Position numbers and translations under genes: made by a program. A stretch of 64,000 nucleotides of DNA from Schistocerca nitens (taxonomy: Eukaryota; Arthropoda; Insecta; Orthoptera; Acrididae), in NCBI RefSeq assembly GCF_023898315.1, contig NC_064616.1, positions 703,295,389 to 703,359,388 of the forward strand. The letters run 5' to 3'. Of this stretch, positions 21,790 through 33,032 are shown in pieces; position 1 is the first letter of the stretch, and each line of letters begins with the position of its first letter. Below the pieces are notes generated by a model that saw nothing but the letters and a program-made list of their open reading frames with translations, made no database searches and was not told the DNA's origin.

Positions 21790-22265
21790 TTTCTGTGGTT
21801 TCTCGTGTAACCGAAATTAGCGGCATCCTGTTTTACTCATGTGGATGACTCCACACTTTTAATTATCTTGAGACAATTGCCACTTTTCGCACCATACAGA
21901 TATCTTGTCTAAATCATTTTGCAATTACTTGCCGGCCGCGGTGGTCTAGCGCTTCTAGGCGCTCAGTCCGGAACCGCGCGACTGCTACGGTCGCAGGTTC
22001 GAATCCTGCCTCGGGCATGGATGTGTGTGATGTCCTTAGGTTAGTTAGGTTTAAGTAGTTCCGAGTTCTAGGGGACTGATGACCACAGATGTTAAGTCCC
22101 ATAGTGCTCAGAGCCATTTGAACCATTTTTTTTTTTTTTTTTTTTTTTTTGCAGTTGCTTTTGACCATCTCATGATTTTACAAGGCGGTAAATGACAGCA
22201 TCATCTGCAAACAATCTAAGTGCGCTGCTCAGATTGTTAGCTAAATCATTTAGTAGAGCAGGAAC
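21790..22265 (-). mobile_element. LINE reverse-transcriptase fragment, split by a SINE
   Basis: 21790-21920 matches the minus-strand LINE at 29640-29760 (shared CACCATACAGATATCTTGTC and AAATCATTTTG). On the far side of the SINE, the minus strand reads 'LRLFADDAVIYR', the reverse-transcriptase active-site block F-A-D-D, at about 22180-22220. The two halves belong to one LINE fragment of the family also seen at 29012-31530 and 34273-35423. Too short to be active. Confidence 0.72.
21931..22150 (+). mobile_element. tRNA-derived SINE with long T-run
   Basis: Head GCCGGCCGCGGTGGTCTAGC, B-box GGTTCGAATCC, CTCGGGCATGGATGTGTGTG, the TTAGGTTAGTTAGGTTTAAG body, GTCCCATAGTGCTCAGAGCC and ATTTGAACCA, then about 28 T. 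Flanked by GCAATTACTT (21921-21930) and GCAGTTGCTT (22151-22160), a slightly diverged duplication. The run of T on the sense strand is notable because polymerase III stops at T-runs. Confidence 0.94.
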
Positions 22266-22934
22266 AAGAGAGGACATACGTAATATGAGCTGGCTGACTG
22301 CCCAACAAGACAGAAACCAATTTAAACCAATAGTAACTCCGATGACGTGCTATCCTAGTTTACTTCGTTTTATAAGAAAGTAAGTGCTGTCCTAATAGGC
22401 AACAGGAACTTGTACGTGCTTCGCCGAGTCTTGTGACACTACTCGTTACGGCGTCTAGGCCAATTAGACCCCCACTAACCAGTGAACGCTATACGAGAAG
22501 CGGTTTAAATTAACACCAACTGTTCACTCTGGTCTACCGTGACTGTGCGTAAATTGCATAAATATTGTTTTAAGCCGCATAACATCAAACTAATCAGTCT
22601 AATTTATTTATCTACAATGATTTGGAGCTCAGAGGGCACACCTTGAGGCAGTACAGATAATTGTAGTCGAAATAAATTCCCGCTACCAGTGCAAATACTG
22701 CTACTAATTATCTAGCGCATACTGTGGGTACCCTATGTGCAAAAGATGCCGAATACACTGCGTCGACAATTATTATGCTTCTGTAAAATTATAAGTGGTA
22801 CTTGATTCACTACTTACTTCGGTGCTGTAACTCCTCTAGTGCAGCCCATAACTGAGATGCGTGGCTTCATATATGCTATTAACTCCAAATTACGGGAAGA
22901 AAAACGACATTCCGTTTGCGGATACGGTAGCTGA
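22266..22934. other. No gene seen
   Basis: AT-rich sequence with no recognisable coding frame, SINE or inverted terminal repeat. Confidence 0.4.
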
Positions 22935-24737
22935 CTTATTTTAAGGCTTTTTTTTTTACTAAATCACTTTTTTATGATACAATCGCAACCGATTTTGGTC
23001 TTGAAAGGTCATCTTCAGATGTTACAAATAGAGAACAGAAAAGCTTAAATTAAGATCTGAAATAAGTGCAATTATTTTCAGTAGATCCACTTAGAGTTTA
23101 GAAAAGTGCTATTTCATTCCTTATGGTTCACACTTATGGGAGACATTTGATGAAAAAGCCTTCATGCGTTGTAGATTAGGCATAAAATCAGAAATCAAGG
23201 AATGATGTAAATACAAGCAGGTGTACTTTTCCTTCCCCACTCTTTGCGCTAGTTGCGTGCGTTCTGTATAAGACAATCTTCAATCGCAAAAACCATAAAA
23301 TACAGCAATTATTACAACAATATTTAAGTCAGTACTTAATTTAAATACGAAGGTAAATATGGGTCGTTAGAACAGTAAAATCTATTTAGAGACACGTTAA
23401 GCCTTTACGGTAAAAGAGTAGCAAAGGTTATGGTACATTTTCCGTTGCACAGTAGCGCTGCACTTCAAGTTTCTAGATGTTTGTGCCACTGCACATAGGT
23501 TTAGGAGAGACGACACGGAATGGACGACCAGTGCAGTTGGCTGTTGCTGCTTGCTGGTACTCTTCTTCCGGCTGCGATGTGTTTATGTTATCTGGGTAGG
23601 TGTTGGGAAGCGCAAACGAGGCCCGGACGTCACAGTGCGGCACTCGTTCAGAAGTCGGCCCACGATTGGCTACAGCAAGTATGCAGGAAACAGTAACTAA
23701 CTCAGCTAAGTAAGTCGTCTTGAATATTAAAATATGCATTAGTTACAAACTCATTTTGTTCATTCAGGAGTTTACCTGGCTCTTTGCGTTTCGTGACGTA
23801 AATCTCCAGTTTCTCCAAAACGTCTAATCATATTTTCATGACGTGAATGTGATAAAAGCTATATAGGCCAAACAGCAGGTCCTTTGACTTGAAATTTATA
23901 GAACACACCTAGGCCAGCAATAAAATAGCATTAGTTTTAAATATACGAAAGAACGTACATGATATTGGTAGCACTGACCAAAAACTAAAAATTTAATGTA
24001 ACGACGAAAAAAGTAACGGTTAGACGTTTTACAAGAACTGGAGGTCTGCGTCACGAAACGAAAAGCTCCGGATAAACACACTGAACAAAATGAGCTTGAG
24101 CTAATGTATATTCTGATATTTACGACGATTTGCTTAAATGAGTTAGTCGTTGCTTCCTACATACATGCTCCAGATGATAATGGGCCGCTTTACGAATGCC
24201 GAACTGTGATGTATGGGCCGTATCTGCACTTGCTAACATCTACCCAGCTGTCATAAACACCTTGCAGCCGGAAGAAGAGTGCCAGAGAGCTACAACAACC
24301 AACTGCGCTGATCGTCCGTTCTGTGTCGTTTCTCATAAAAGTATGTGCAGTGGCATAAACATCTAGCAGCTTGAATAGCAGGGCCACAGGGCACCGAAAA
24401 ATATACCATAAATTTCGCTACTCTGTCTTTTTTATTGTAAAGGCCTCACTTTTCCCTACACAGATTTTAATAGTTTAACGATGTGTATTTATTTTCGCAT
24501 TTCATCAATAACTGACTGAAATTTTATTGTAGCATTGTCGTATTTTAAGGTTCTTACTACTGAGGGTTTCCTTACAGAAGACGCACGCACCTAGCCAGAG
24601 AGTAGGGAAGGAAACGTGCACTTGCTTGTATTTATAATATACCCTGATTTCTGATTTTATGTTTAGCTGAAAATGCATGAACACTTGTTCGTCAAATGCC
24701 GCCATAGGTACGAACCATATGCATTGTAATACATCTA

Positions 24738-25723
24738 CATAATACTCCGCAAGCCACCTAACGGTGTGTGGTGGAGGGTAGTTTCGGTACCACTATCCGA
24801 TCCCTCCAACCCTGTTCCACTCGCGAATAGTGCGTGGGAAGAATGATTGTCGGTAAGCCTCTGTATTTGCTCAAATTTCTCGAATTTTGTCCTCGTGGTC
24901 AATACGCGAGATGTATGTGGGGGGAAGTAATATGTTGTCTGACTCCTCCTGAAAAGTGCTGTCCCGAAATTTCAATAGTAAATCTTTCCGTGTAGCACAA
25001 CGCCTCTCTTGTAACGTCTGCCAGCGGAGTTTGTTACCATCTCCGTAACGTCATCAATAGTGTAGCTGTGAAGTAGTGGATTTCTTTTCCTATATATGCG
25101 CAATATATTACATTTATTTACGTTCAGGGTCAACTGCCAGAGCCTGTACCATTCATCAATTCTCTGTAGATCGTTCTGCAAATTCTTACTATCTTCTGGC
25201 GTTACTACTTTAGTATAAAAAACTACATCGTCTGCTAATAGCCTTAAAGAGCATCCGACACTTTTACTAGATCATTTATATATATTGTGAACAGCAACGG
25301 TCCTATCACACTTCCCTGCGGTTCTCCGGATATTACCTTTACCTCTGTCGATTTAGTTCCGTTAAGAGCGACATGTTGACTTCTATCTGCAAGAAAGCTT
25401 GAACCCAATCGCTGGTCTGCTCCGATAATCCGGAAGCTCGTATTTTTTTCATTAAACGGCAATGTTCAAAAATGGTTCAAATGGCTCTGAGCACTATGGG
25501 ACTTAACTTCTAAGGTCATCAGTCCCCTATAACTCAGAACTAATTAAACCTAACTAACCTAAGGACATCGCACACATCCATGCCCGAGGCAGGATTCGAA
25601 CCTGCGACCGGAGCGGTCGCGCGGTTCCAGACTGTAGCGCCTAGAACCGCTCGGCCACCCTGGCCGGCAAAACGGCAATGTGGGACGCTGTCAAACGCCT
25701 TACTGAAGTCAAGGTATAGCACT
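24738..25723 (-). mobile_element. 5'-truncated LINE inserted in the foldback
   Basis: Minus strand, 3' end at 24738 (ACATCTACATAATACTCCGC in plus reading). Coding blocks N to C: 'YLDFSKAFDSVPH' (finger/palm), 'EVKVISGEPQGSVIGPLLFT' with 'IYINDL' (RT block with PQG), then 'LQRIDEWYRLWQLTLNVNKC' (thumb pattern). The FADD-type active-site block falls in a broken frame between. About 1 kb remains after removing the SINE at 25466-25669. Jockey/CR1-like by motif style. Dead on arrival or since decayed. Confidence 0.82.
25466..25669 (-). mobile_element. tRNA-derived SINE in the LINE
   Basis: Minus-strand copy: AATGGTTCAAATGGCTCTGA at the low end, GCACTATGGGACTTAACTTC, CATCCATGCCCGAGGCAGG, B-box complement GGATTCGAACC, head ending CACCCTGGCCGG. 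A perfect 12-base duplication AAACGGCAATGT flanks it (25454-25465, 25670-25681), restoring an uninterrupted LINE reading frame when removed. Confidence 0.96.
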
Positions 25724-25986
25724 TTTCTAAAGTCATAAGCAGATCTAATGAAAGCAATTTCACTTGTTTTAAGTCTTAATTTAACCTTTTCTATTCTCTA
25801 TTGTAATACATGCCTTCGAAGGGCGAAACCGGTTATGATTGTATCATAAAAAGTGATTGAGGCAAAAAATAATTTAAAAAATACTTTACCTCGATATTAT
25901 ATTTGTTGCACAATTCACATCACATGTGACAGTCTCCGTCAGTTAACATAGCGACATGTAAACAACACATGAATCGATTGTCGGTG

Positions 25987-26177
25987 AGCCGGCCGAAGTG
26001 GCCGTGCGGTTAAAGGCGCTGCAGTCTGGAACCGCAAGACCGCTACGGTCGCAGGTTCGAATCCTGCCTCGGGCATGGATGTTTGTGATGTCCTTAGGTT
26101 AGTTAGGTTTAACTAGTTATAAGTTCTAGGGGACTAATGACCTCAGCAGTTGAGTCCCATAGTGCTCAGAGCCATTT
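25987..26177 (+). mobile_element. tRNA-derived SINE, young subfamily
   Basis: Starts AGCCGGCCGAAGTGGCCGTG, has B-box GGTTCGAATCC and CTCGGGCATGGATGTTTGTG, and ends AGAGCCATTT. The 11-base perfect duplication GATTGTCGGTG lies at 25976-25986 and 26178-26188. Almost identical to the copies at 36915 and 44573 (one to three differences), sharing diagnostic changes such as AAGACCGC in the head and GACTAATGACC in the body. This implies recent activity. Confidence 0.97.
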
Positions 26178-26246
26178 GATTGTCGGTGTCAGTAATGGAG
26201 GCTGCCATGGATGAAGTATTACTTACCAGTTTCAAATTAGACGAGT

Positions 26247-26742
26247 GCCGGGTGGTTATAGTTAAAGTGTAGCTACTAACGGAGATCCAGTGTGGGCAAC
26301 AATTATCGTATGGCAGCGAGACTTGGCAGATATGCTAATGAGCTAATGCGGAACCGATTTACGCTGAAAAAAAATTGCAATTTTGGCCACCAGGTACAAA
26401 TCTGATGCTGTAAATATCTGGTCGACGTTTCCGGTGCTCATAGTGAACAAACTGTGTAAGCGGCGATTATTAATAAAATCAAAATTGTGCCGTTCTCACT
26501 TGTTTCACATTTTCTGGCCACGTCCCGTTCTTAATCCATTCCATATGGAAACATTTCTATACGTCTTTTCGCATTGACACTCTAGATTTGCACCTGGTGG
26601 CCAGAATTGGGTATAATTTTTTCCAGCTAAATCGGTTCCGCATTTACACGTTAAAATATCTACCGAGTTTCTCTGCCATACCACAATTACAGTCCACATA
26701 GAAGTCCGTGAGAAGCTGCACTGTAATTATAACCACCCGGTA
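26247..26742. mobile_element. Foldback MITE, ~190-bp arms
   Basis: The left end GCCGGGTGGTTATAG and the right end complement ACCGGGTGGTTATAATTACA begin inverted arms. These share AATGCGGAACCGATTTA, TGGCCACCAGGTRCAAATCT and 'TATGGCAG-GA-ACT' blocks. The central ~110 bases are not paired. No coding capacity. Probably mobilised in trans by a DNA transposase; possibly TA/TG at the insertion site, not certain. Confidence 0.78.
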
Positions 26743-27538
26743 CTTTCTTTTCGTCGCGTTGTTGCAGTTTCTTGTTAGCTTACAGTGCTACATTTTTGTG
26801 GCTGATGTACTGTTACTTATTATTTTAAAAATGTTATTGTGCATGGATATGATACTGTAAAGTATACAGTTTTATGGAAATACTTATGTAGCAGCTATCG
26901 ACGACATATTTGTCTAGCGTAATGCGCAACTCGCAGGTTTGACTGGAAAATGAACCGCACACTGATTAAATTTGCCTGCCGATATAACGATGGTAGGCGT
27001 AGCCTATTTGTTGTTTTCTAGGCGGCTTCCCCGCTCGTTTAAGCAAGTGTCGAGGTAAAGCCCTATCTTCGCCTTGGAATATGCGATGCACAAGCAGTTA
27101 AAATACGGCACCATACAAACACAGTTTTCGCAAATCGCGGACAGATGACGCAAACTCCTTTGAGTTAACTGGCAACAGCGACAACTGGAAGGGAATCGGA
27201 CCACAAAGTTAAAATAAGTCATATTTGCCAAATCATGAAAACAGCCGGTCCCGTAAGACGGGATAAACAAAGTAGACAGGTATAAGATGTGGTTCAGCTG
27301 CCTCTACAACTGTCATTTTATTCAACCGGCAATGTTATACCTGTCCTCTATAAACTAGGCGCGAGATTTTCATATTCTCTTGCTCGCTACACGCAAATTA
27401 TTAGTCCTATAGGGAACATGAACAGGAAATTTACTGCAGCTAAATTTTGTACGGGAAAATGTTTCCGCTAGAGGAAGTAGTTTTCGAATCATTCAAGAAA
27501 AACTTACAAAAGTAACCTTTGAGAACACTCCTATACTC
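26743..27538. other. No gene seen
   Basis: Ordinary sequence; a minus-strand 88-codon frame at 27004-27270 shows no recognisable motif. Nothing supported. Confidence 0.4.
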
Positions 27539-28899
27539 ACAAGGGGACCCTCCATACTGTAAATCACGGATTTTGATGCGCTTCAAATATGTTATGGAGG
27601 CACTTACCCTGAGTACCTGGCTATCCGGTTTTTTAGCGACGGGCCTTGGATTTTTTGAGAAAATCGATTTTGAAGTTCATTGCGAGATTTGTATACCCGT
27701 AGCACTACATCTGTTCCGAGAAAGTCAGCGTAGCGCATTGGTGGAGATGCACGGCTACCGAGCTGGAGGTACCGTGTTCGAATTTTGCTCTTGTAGTTTT
27801 GGCTCTTTTTTTTAAATCGACTGAATTTTTCAATTTTATTTCAAATAATATCAACAAACAGTGTAAGGTGTGCGAAACTATAAAGATATATTCAGTTATT
27901 GATTTTTTCTGTCATACAATATTACAAAATCTTATTTTTCATCGTCCACATTGCATGATGTGCCAGAACAATATTGTAGGTGATACTTATCATAGAAACA
28001 ATCAAAGCACAAATTTTCGCAGCACCACGCGCATTTTTATGAAAGCAACCGTCTTGCAGGTGTACGGTTTCTTCATGAGCGATACCGGGAAACATTCTTT
28101 TGCATTCAAAAAGATTTCTCTTTCATCCGCTAATTTCATTGCGAACCATGCGTATCTAATCATGCTTTCAAAATTAGGTGCGCTGAATTGATGTGGGTTT
28201 AGCGAATATAATTTTATCGAACCTTCCCTAGAAGCGATCTCTCTATTGTCCTTCATCAAGTCGGGAGCATTCTGAATAATTTACGTGAAGATTTTCACCT
28301 GTCGGTAAAAATAAACATCGCAGGGCTGGCTGGCAATAAGGAGTGCACTTTGGTGGGGCCAATTTTAGGGTGCAGGTGCTCCCTTTCCTTTCATCAGTGA
28401 AAATATGATCGTATTAAGATGAATCGGTTTGCCCTCCCCACGATTCGATAATGGACAAAAAAAATTTCTGTCCCACGTACGGAAGAATTACAGACCACAA
28501 AAATTCTTTGAACATCAGTTTCGTGAACTTTCCGGATTTCGTGCAGGACACGACTACATTTCTGTATTTCCAGTTAATTTGTCTACTCGTTTTTGAACAT
28601 TAGGACTAAATTTTCCGGACGGTTCTTATATATATAAAAAACATATGGGAGCAGGATTCGAACACGGTACCTCCAGCGCGGAAGCCGTGAACCTTTACCG
28701 CTGCGCTACGCTGACTTTCTCGGAGCATATGCAATGTTACGGGTATACAAAGCGCGCAATGAACTTCAAAATCGATTTTCTCAAAAACCAAGGCCCGTCG
28801 CTAAAAAAACCGGATAGCCAGGCACTCAGGGTAAGTGCCTCTACAACACATTTGAAGCGCATCAAAATACGTGATTTACAGCATGGAAGGTCCCCTTGT
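27539..28899 (-). mobile_element. Long-TIR transposon with tRNA-like boxes in its ends
   Basis: Inverted ends of about 290 bases: 27539-27830 and 28620-28899, each beginning ACAAGGGGACC. Strongly matching blocks include TTTTGATGCGCTTCAAAT, GGCACTTACCCTGAGT, GCCTGGCTATCCGG-type, AAAATCGATTTTGAAGTTCA and GAAAGTCAGCGTAGCGCA. Each arm includes a tRNA-like module: A-box-like TAGCGCAGCGGTAAAGG in the right arm, B-box GTGTTCGAATCC. The middle encodes a cysteine-rich protein tail (27932-28259). No target duplication could be assigned. Confidence 0.7.
27932..28259 (-). pseudogene. Cys-rich C-terminus of a transposase-like protein
   Basis: The minus strand reads 'FESMIRYAWFAMKLADEREI' and on to 'CKTVAFIK'; then a +1 shift is needed to continue 'CAWCCENLCFDCFYDKYH' ending at a stop at 27932. 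The CxxC...CxxC...H spacing resembles the zinc-binding tail of some insect DNA-transposase proteins (piggyBac-like pattern). I recall similar tails in uncharacterised insect proteins. The catalytic core is missing from this copy. Family assignment is uncertain. Confidence 0.45.
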
Positions 28900-29011
28900 C
28901 AGCCTCCACTGGTCAGGATTTCTAGTATACTGACCCCTTACTGAAAGTCGTCTTATCTAACAAGACCTCCATCCTGAACCAGATAACTTGAAGATTAACG
29001 AAAATTGAATC

Positions 29012-31530
29012 ACTCATCTATATCTACATCACTACGCTGCAGTTCACACTTAAGTGCCTGGCAGAGGATTCACTGAACCATCTTAAGTCTATTACTCTAC
29101 CATTCCACTCCTAAACAGCGCACGGGAAAACGAACACTTAAATCTTCCCGTGTGAGCTATGATTTCTCTTATTTTATTGCGCTGATCATTTATCCCTATG
29201 TAGGTAATCGTCAACAATATAATTTTAGCATTCGGGGAGAACGTTGGAGATTATAATATAGTGACAAGATGTCGCAGCAACTAAAAATTCCTTTGCTTAA
29301 ATGATTTGCACCCGAACTCGCAGATCATATTCGTGAAACTGTCTCCTCTGTTTCACGACAGTACCAATCGAGCTCCACTTCTTCGAACTTTTTTGATGTT
29401 CTCCTTTGTTTCTACCTGATAAGGATGCCATAGTGCACAGCAATATTCCAGAAGAGCACGGACGAGCGTAGTGAGGTAGCCTCATTAGAGGATCTGTTGC
29501 AGTTTCTAAGTGTTCTATCAACAAAACTCAGTCATCTTCCCTATCACGTTATCTATGCAACCGTTGTTTGTAATTTTAATCCTTAGGCATTCAGCTGAAT
29601 TGACATCCTTTAGATTTGTGTGATTCATGTGACTTATCATATAACCGAAATTTAGCGGATTCTTCTTAGTACTCATGAGGACGGTTTCACACGTTTCATT
29701 GTTTAGGGTCAATTGTCACTTTTCACACCATACAGATATCTTGTCTAAATCATTTTGATCTTCTGATGACCTTATTAGAAGTCAAACGACAGTGTCGTCA
29801 AAAAAAACAACGTAAGAGAGCTGCTCAAATTGTCTCCATACCATCTACATAGACTAGGGATAGCAGATACCTATAACACTGCCTTCGGGAACGCCAATAT
29901 CACTTCTGTTGGACTCGGTGAATTTCCCTCAATTCCTACAAGTGCGCAGTTTGATTTGAAGCTCCTTCTTAGGAACGGTGGCCAAAGCCTTCTGCAAATC
30001 TAGAAATATAGAATAAATTAGAGATCCCCTGTCAACAGCACTCATTACTTCGTGAGAATAAAGACCTAGTTGCGTTTCACAAGAACGATATTTTATGAAT
30101 CTGCGCAGACTATATGTCAACATATCTTATTCTTAAAGATATTTCATAACATCGGATCTCCTGCTTACTTTCTCGAGTACAGGTGTAACCTGTGAAACTT
30201 CCTATTCCTTAGATTTGGATCTTTCGTCGAGCGAGCGGTTGCATATGTTCGTTAAGTATGTAGCTATTATATCAGCATACTCTGAAAGGAATCTAACTGG
30301 TATACAATCCTGATCAGAATACTTGCTCTTGGTAAGTGAATGAAGTTGCTCCGCTACCCCGAGGATATCTGCTGCTAAGCTACTCATGTTACCAGCTGTT
30401 CTTGATTCGAATTCTGAAATATTTAGTTCGTTTTCTTTGGTGAAGAAATTTCGGAAAACCGTGTTCAGTAAGTCCACTTTAGTGACTCTATCACCGGGAA
30501 AATTACCATCGCTATCGCGCAGTAAAGGTATTGATTGTGTCTGGCAGCTGGTATATTTTACATCCAACCTTAATCTCTTTGGACTTTGTGCCAGAATTCT
30601 AAACAGAGTTTCATTGCGGAAACTGTTAAAAGCATTTCACTCTAAAGTCCACACTGAATTTCAAGCTTCTGTAAGGCATCTCAAACTTGCGTAGATTGCG
30701 TTCTTTTAAATTTGTCATATTTTTTTTATTGCTTCTGCAACAGTGTTTTATCCTGTTTTGTGTACTTTAGGGAGTCAGTTCCGTCTCTTATTTATTTATT
30801 TGGCGTAAATCTCTCAGATGCTGTCGATACTATTTCTCTGAATTCAAGCCACATCTGGTCTATGCTTACATAGTTTGGAAGGAATGGAGAGTGACTCTCA
30901 GGAAGGAGTCAAGTGAATCTTTATCTCATTTCATAAGTAGATATACTTTGCGTATATTTTTGGTTTATTTGGATGTTACGATATCTTATCTCGCTACAAC
31001 GACCTTGTGGTCACTAATCTCTGTGATGGCCATGGTGCTCCCCATTTTCTCAGGATTATTTGTTGCTAAGAGGTTAAATATGTTTTCGCAATCATTTACA
31101 CTTCGAGCGGGTTCCCGAATTGATTGCTCCAAATAATTTTCGGTGAAAACATTTACTATAATTTCGGACGATGTTTTATGCCTACCACCGACTTTAAGCA
31201 TGTATTTTCGCCGACATATCGAGGGTAGACTGAATTCATAAACTACTACAATGGTATGAAAGGTGTTTCTGCTGGAAATTAAAATTATGATTTTTTTAAC
31301 CTCTCAGCAACTGCTTCATATGAGTCAGAGAGTCGATAAAAGAAACCAGCCGTTAATCTATTCCGGTTCTGAGGAATAACTTATACCCATACTAACTTAC
31401 AGGAGCTATCTACTTCAATTTCACTACAAAATAAACTACTTCTAGCGGCAAATCATTATTTGACTCTAGAAAATTCTTCATGAAATTCGAAATTTATCTC
31501 TGATACATTTCACGCTATGAATCACATTCC
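29012..31530 (-). mobile_element. Long decayed LINE, minus strand
   Basis: 3' end near 29012 with a TCTACATC-type tail complement, as in the two plus-strand LINEs at 34273 and 37385. From high to low coordinate: 30986-31201 ends with 'EISDHKVV' (endonuclease SDH block); 30202-30567 is the linker before RT ('DQDCIPVRFL', usual GxDGIPxxxL); 29929-30123 'YRSCETQLGLYSHEVMSAVD' and 'IFLDLQKALATVP' (RT blocks; usual FLDFxKAFDxVP); 29518-29712 'MTLNNETCETVLMSTKKNPL' after the active site. Upstream to about 31530 is LINE-like 5' sequence. Many stops and shifts. Confidence 0.8.
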
Positions 31531-32533
31531 ACAATTATAACCACGTGCAGAACTTGAATAATGCGTTACACTCCTCAAATAACTAGTAAAATTTTATTCC
31601 CTCACAGTGAGAAAGAAGAGTTACGAACAATATGAACTACTGAAAACCACTGTATGGATTCTGTTACTGAACCGTCATACGCTGCATCTGGTTTTCCCGA
31701 TGGAGTTAGCAGGTTTGGAAGGCAGCTTCAATGGAGCCTGCAGGGTAAAAGAATGACGTAATAGCAGGCTGTACGCTAACATGGGTCAGTGAGGCATGCT
31801 GCGATATCGCAGTATATGCCATGACTATCAGAACCAAAGACTCGATGGATGGTCAAAAAGGAAAATTACGATTTAAAATCGCTCCTGCCACGAGATTGTT
31901 AGTAATGAAGCACAAACTCGCACGAGATTATTAGTAATGGAGCGCAAAATCAGTTTTCATAAGGATTGGTAAGGAAAGTAGCCATTCCTTTTCCCACAGG
32001 AACCATCCTGGCATTCATCTCCAGCGGTTTGGTGAAACCATGAAAGACCAAAATTAAGATGGTGAGAGTAGGATTATACATACAAATGTTCATTTCATAC
32101 GCCTCAAAACGTTCCCAAAAAAACCCTTAAAAGTATAGGAGAAACTGTAACCCAGTCGGATAGAGGGAAATGTGGCCAGTTACGATGATTTCTATACGTT
32201 ATTTAATTTCAAACATTCTGCCGTTTGTTGGAAATTCATGTTTTGTAAAAGTGACTGTCAACATTTCCTTCCTAATCTTGTAATAAAAATCTAAATAAAA
32301 TGAAAGTCATTAACAATGTATCGTTAAAGAAAAAGAATGATGAGGTTTTGTTGACTTTTATTTGATACTATATCAAAAATATGTATCTGCTTTGCAATAA
32401 CGGATTAAGCACTGAGAGCAACTGATCGAGCAGTGACTTCGTAAAAGCTATCAAGCGAGGCAGGCTGTGCATTGGTTACCACACTCATTGCCCGTGTATT
32501 ATAAAGGACCGTGCTTCAAATGCCCATCGGTAT
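31531..32533. other. No gene; includes an old repeat copy
   Basis: At about 31975-32085 the plus strand (AGGAACCATCCTGGCATTCA, GGTTTGGTGAAACCATGAAA, AAGATGG) resembles a dispersed insect repeat I know as 'AGGAACCATCCCGGCATTTG...GGATGGCC', strongly diverged. A 32-base imperfect tandem duplication lies at 31893-31956. Otherwise nothing. Confidence 0.42.
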
Positions 32534-32545
32534 ACCACATTTTAG

Positions 32546-32735
32546 TTCAAATGGCTCTGAGCACTATGGGACTCAACTGCTGAGGTTATTAGTCCCCTAG
32601 AACTTAGAACTAGTTAAACCTAACTAACCTAAGGACATCACACACATCCATGCCCGAGGCAGGATTCGACCCTGCGACCGTAGCGGTCTCGAGGTTCCAG
32701 ACTGCAGCGCCAGAACCGCGCGGCCACTTCGGCCG
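32546..32735 (-). mobile_element. tRNA-derived SINE, minus strand
   Basis: TTCAAATGGCTCTGAGCACT at the low end, AACTAGTTAAACCTAACTAA, CCATGCCCGAGGCAGGATTC, head complement ending CCACTTCGGCCG. A perfect 12-base duplication ACCACATTTTAG at 32534-32545 and 32736-32747. The B-box complement has one change (GATTCGACCC), which may weaken the internal promoter. Confidence 0.96.
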
Positions 32736-33032
32736 ACCACATTTTAGTGGTGTCCCTAAATCGCTGAAGGTGAATTCCGCGCTGAGTTTTCAAAATGTCA
32801 TGATCGATTTATTTCCCCTTCCTTGTTCATCTGGCGATATCCTCTTGTTTCTAGAGACCTAATAGCTACAGGACGTTAGTTCCTCATCTTCTTACCTCCT
32901 CTTCAACACCATATCTGGTAAACATTTTTATATTGAATAAAATGTTTGCCGTTCAACTACCTAAGAGAAACAAAATCCCTACCTTGAAATAAAAAATAAC
33001 AAAAACTAAAAAAAATAACAGGAAGAATAAAT

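Larger units (their letters stand above)
22935..25890. mobile_element. Long foldback element, ~0.9-kb arms, with nested LINE and SINE
   Basis: The left arm runs 22935-23855. The right arm, inverted, is about 23985-24729 plus 25724-25890, the gap being a LINE. Matching landmarks: TTTTATGATACAATC at both outer ends, TAGAGAACAGAAAAG / its complement, AAAATCAGAAATCA, GGTGCGTGCGT-type, TGCCACTGCACATA, GCACTCTTCTTCCGGCTGC, TTTCGTGACG. The arms are visibly diverged, so the structure is old. No coding frame is conserved between arms. A hammerhead-like motif lies about 50-75 bases inside each end (22983-23021 minus; 25811-25835 plus, degenerate). Terminal duplications were not resolved. Confidence 0.75.

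Noticed and set aside
25987-26060. True tRNA gene
   Set aside because: Perfect A/B-box-like head, but it continues into a conserved SINE body with target duplications; the same holds for the other tRNA-like heads.
31893-31956. 32-base tandem duplication as a satellite
   Set aside because: Only two imperfect units; too short to call a tandem array.
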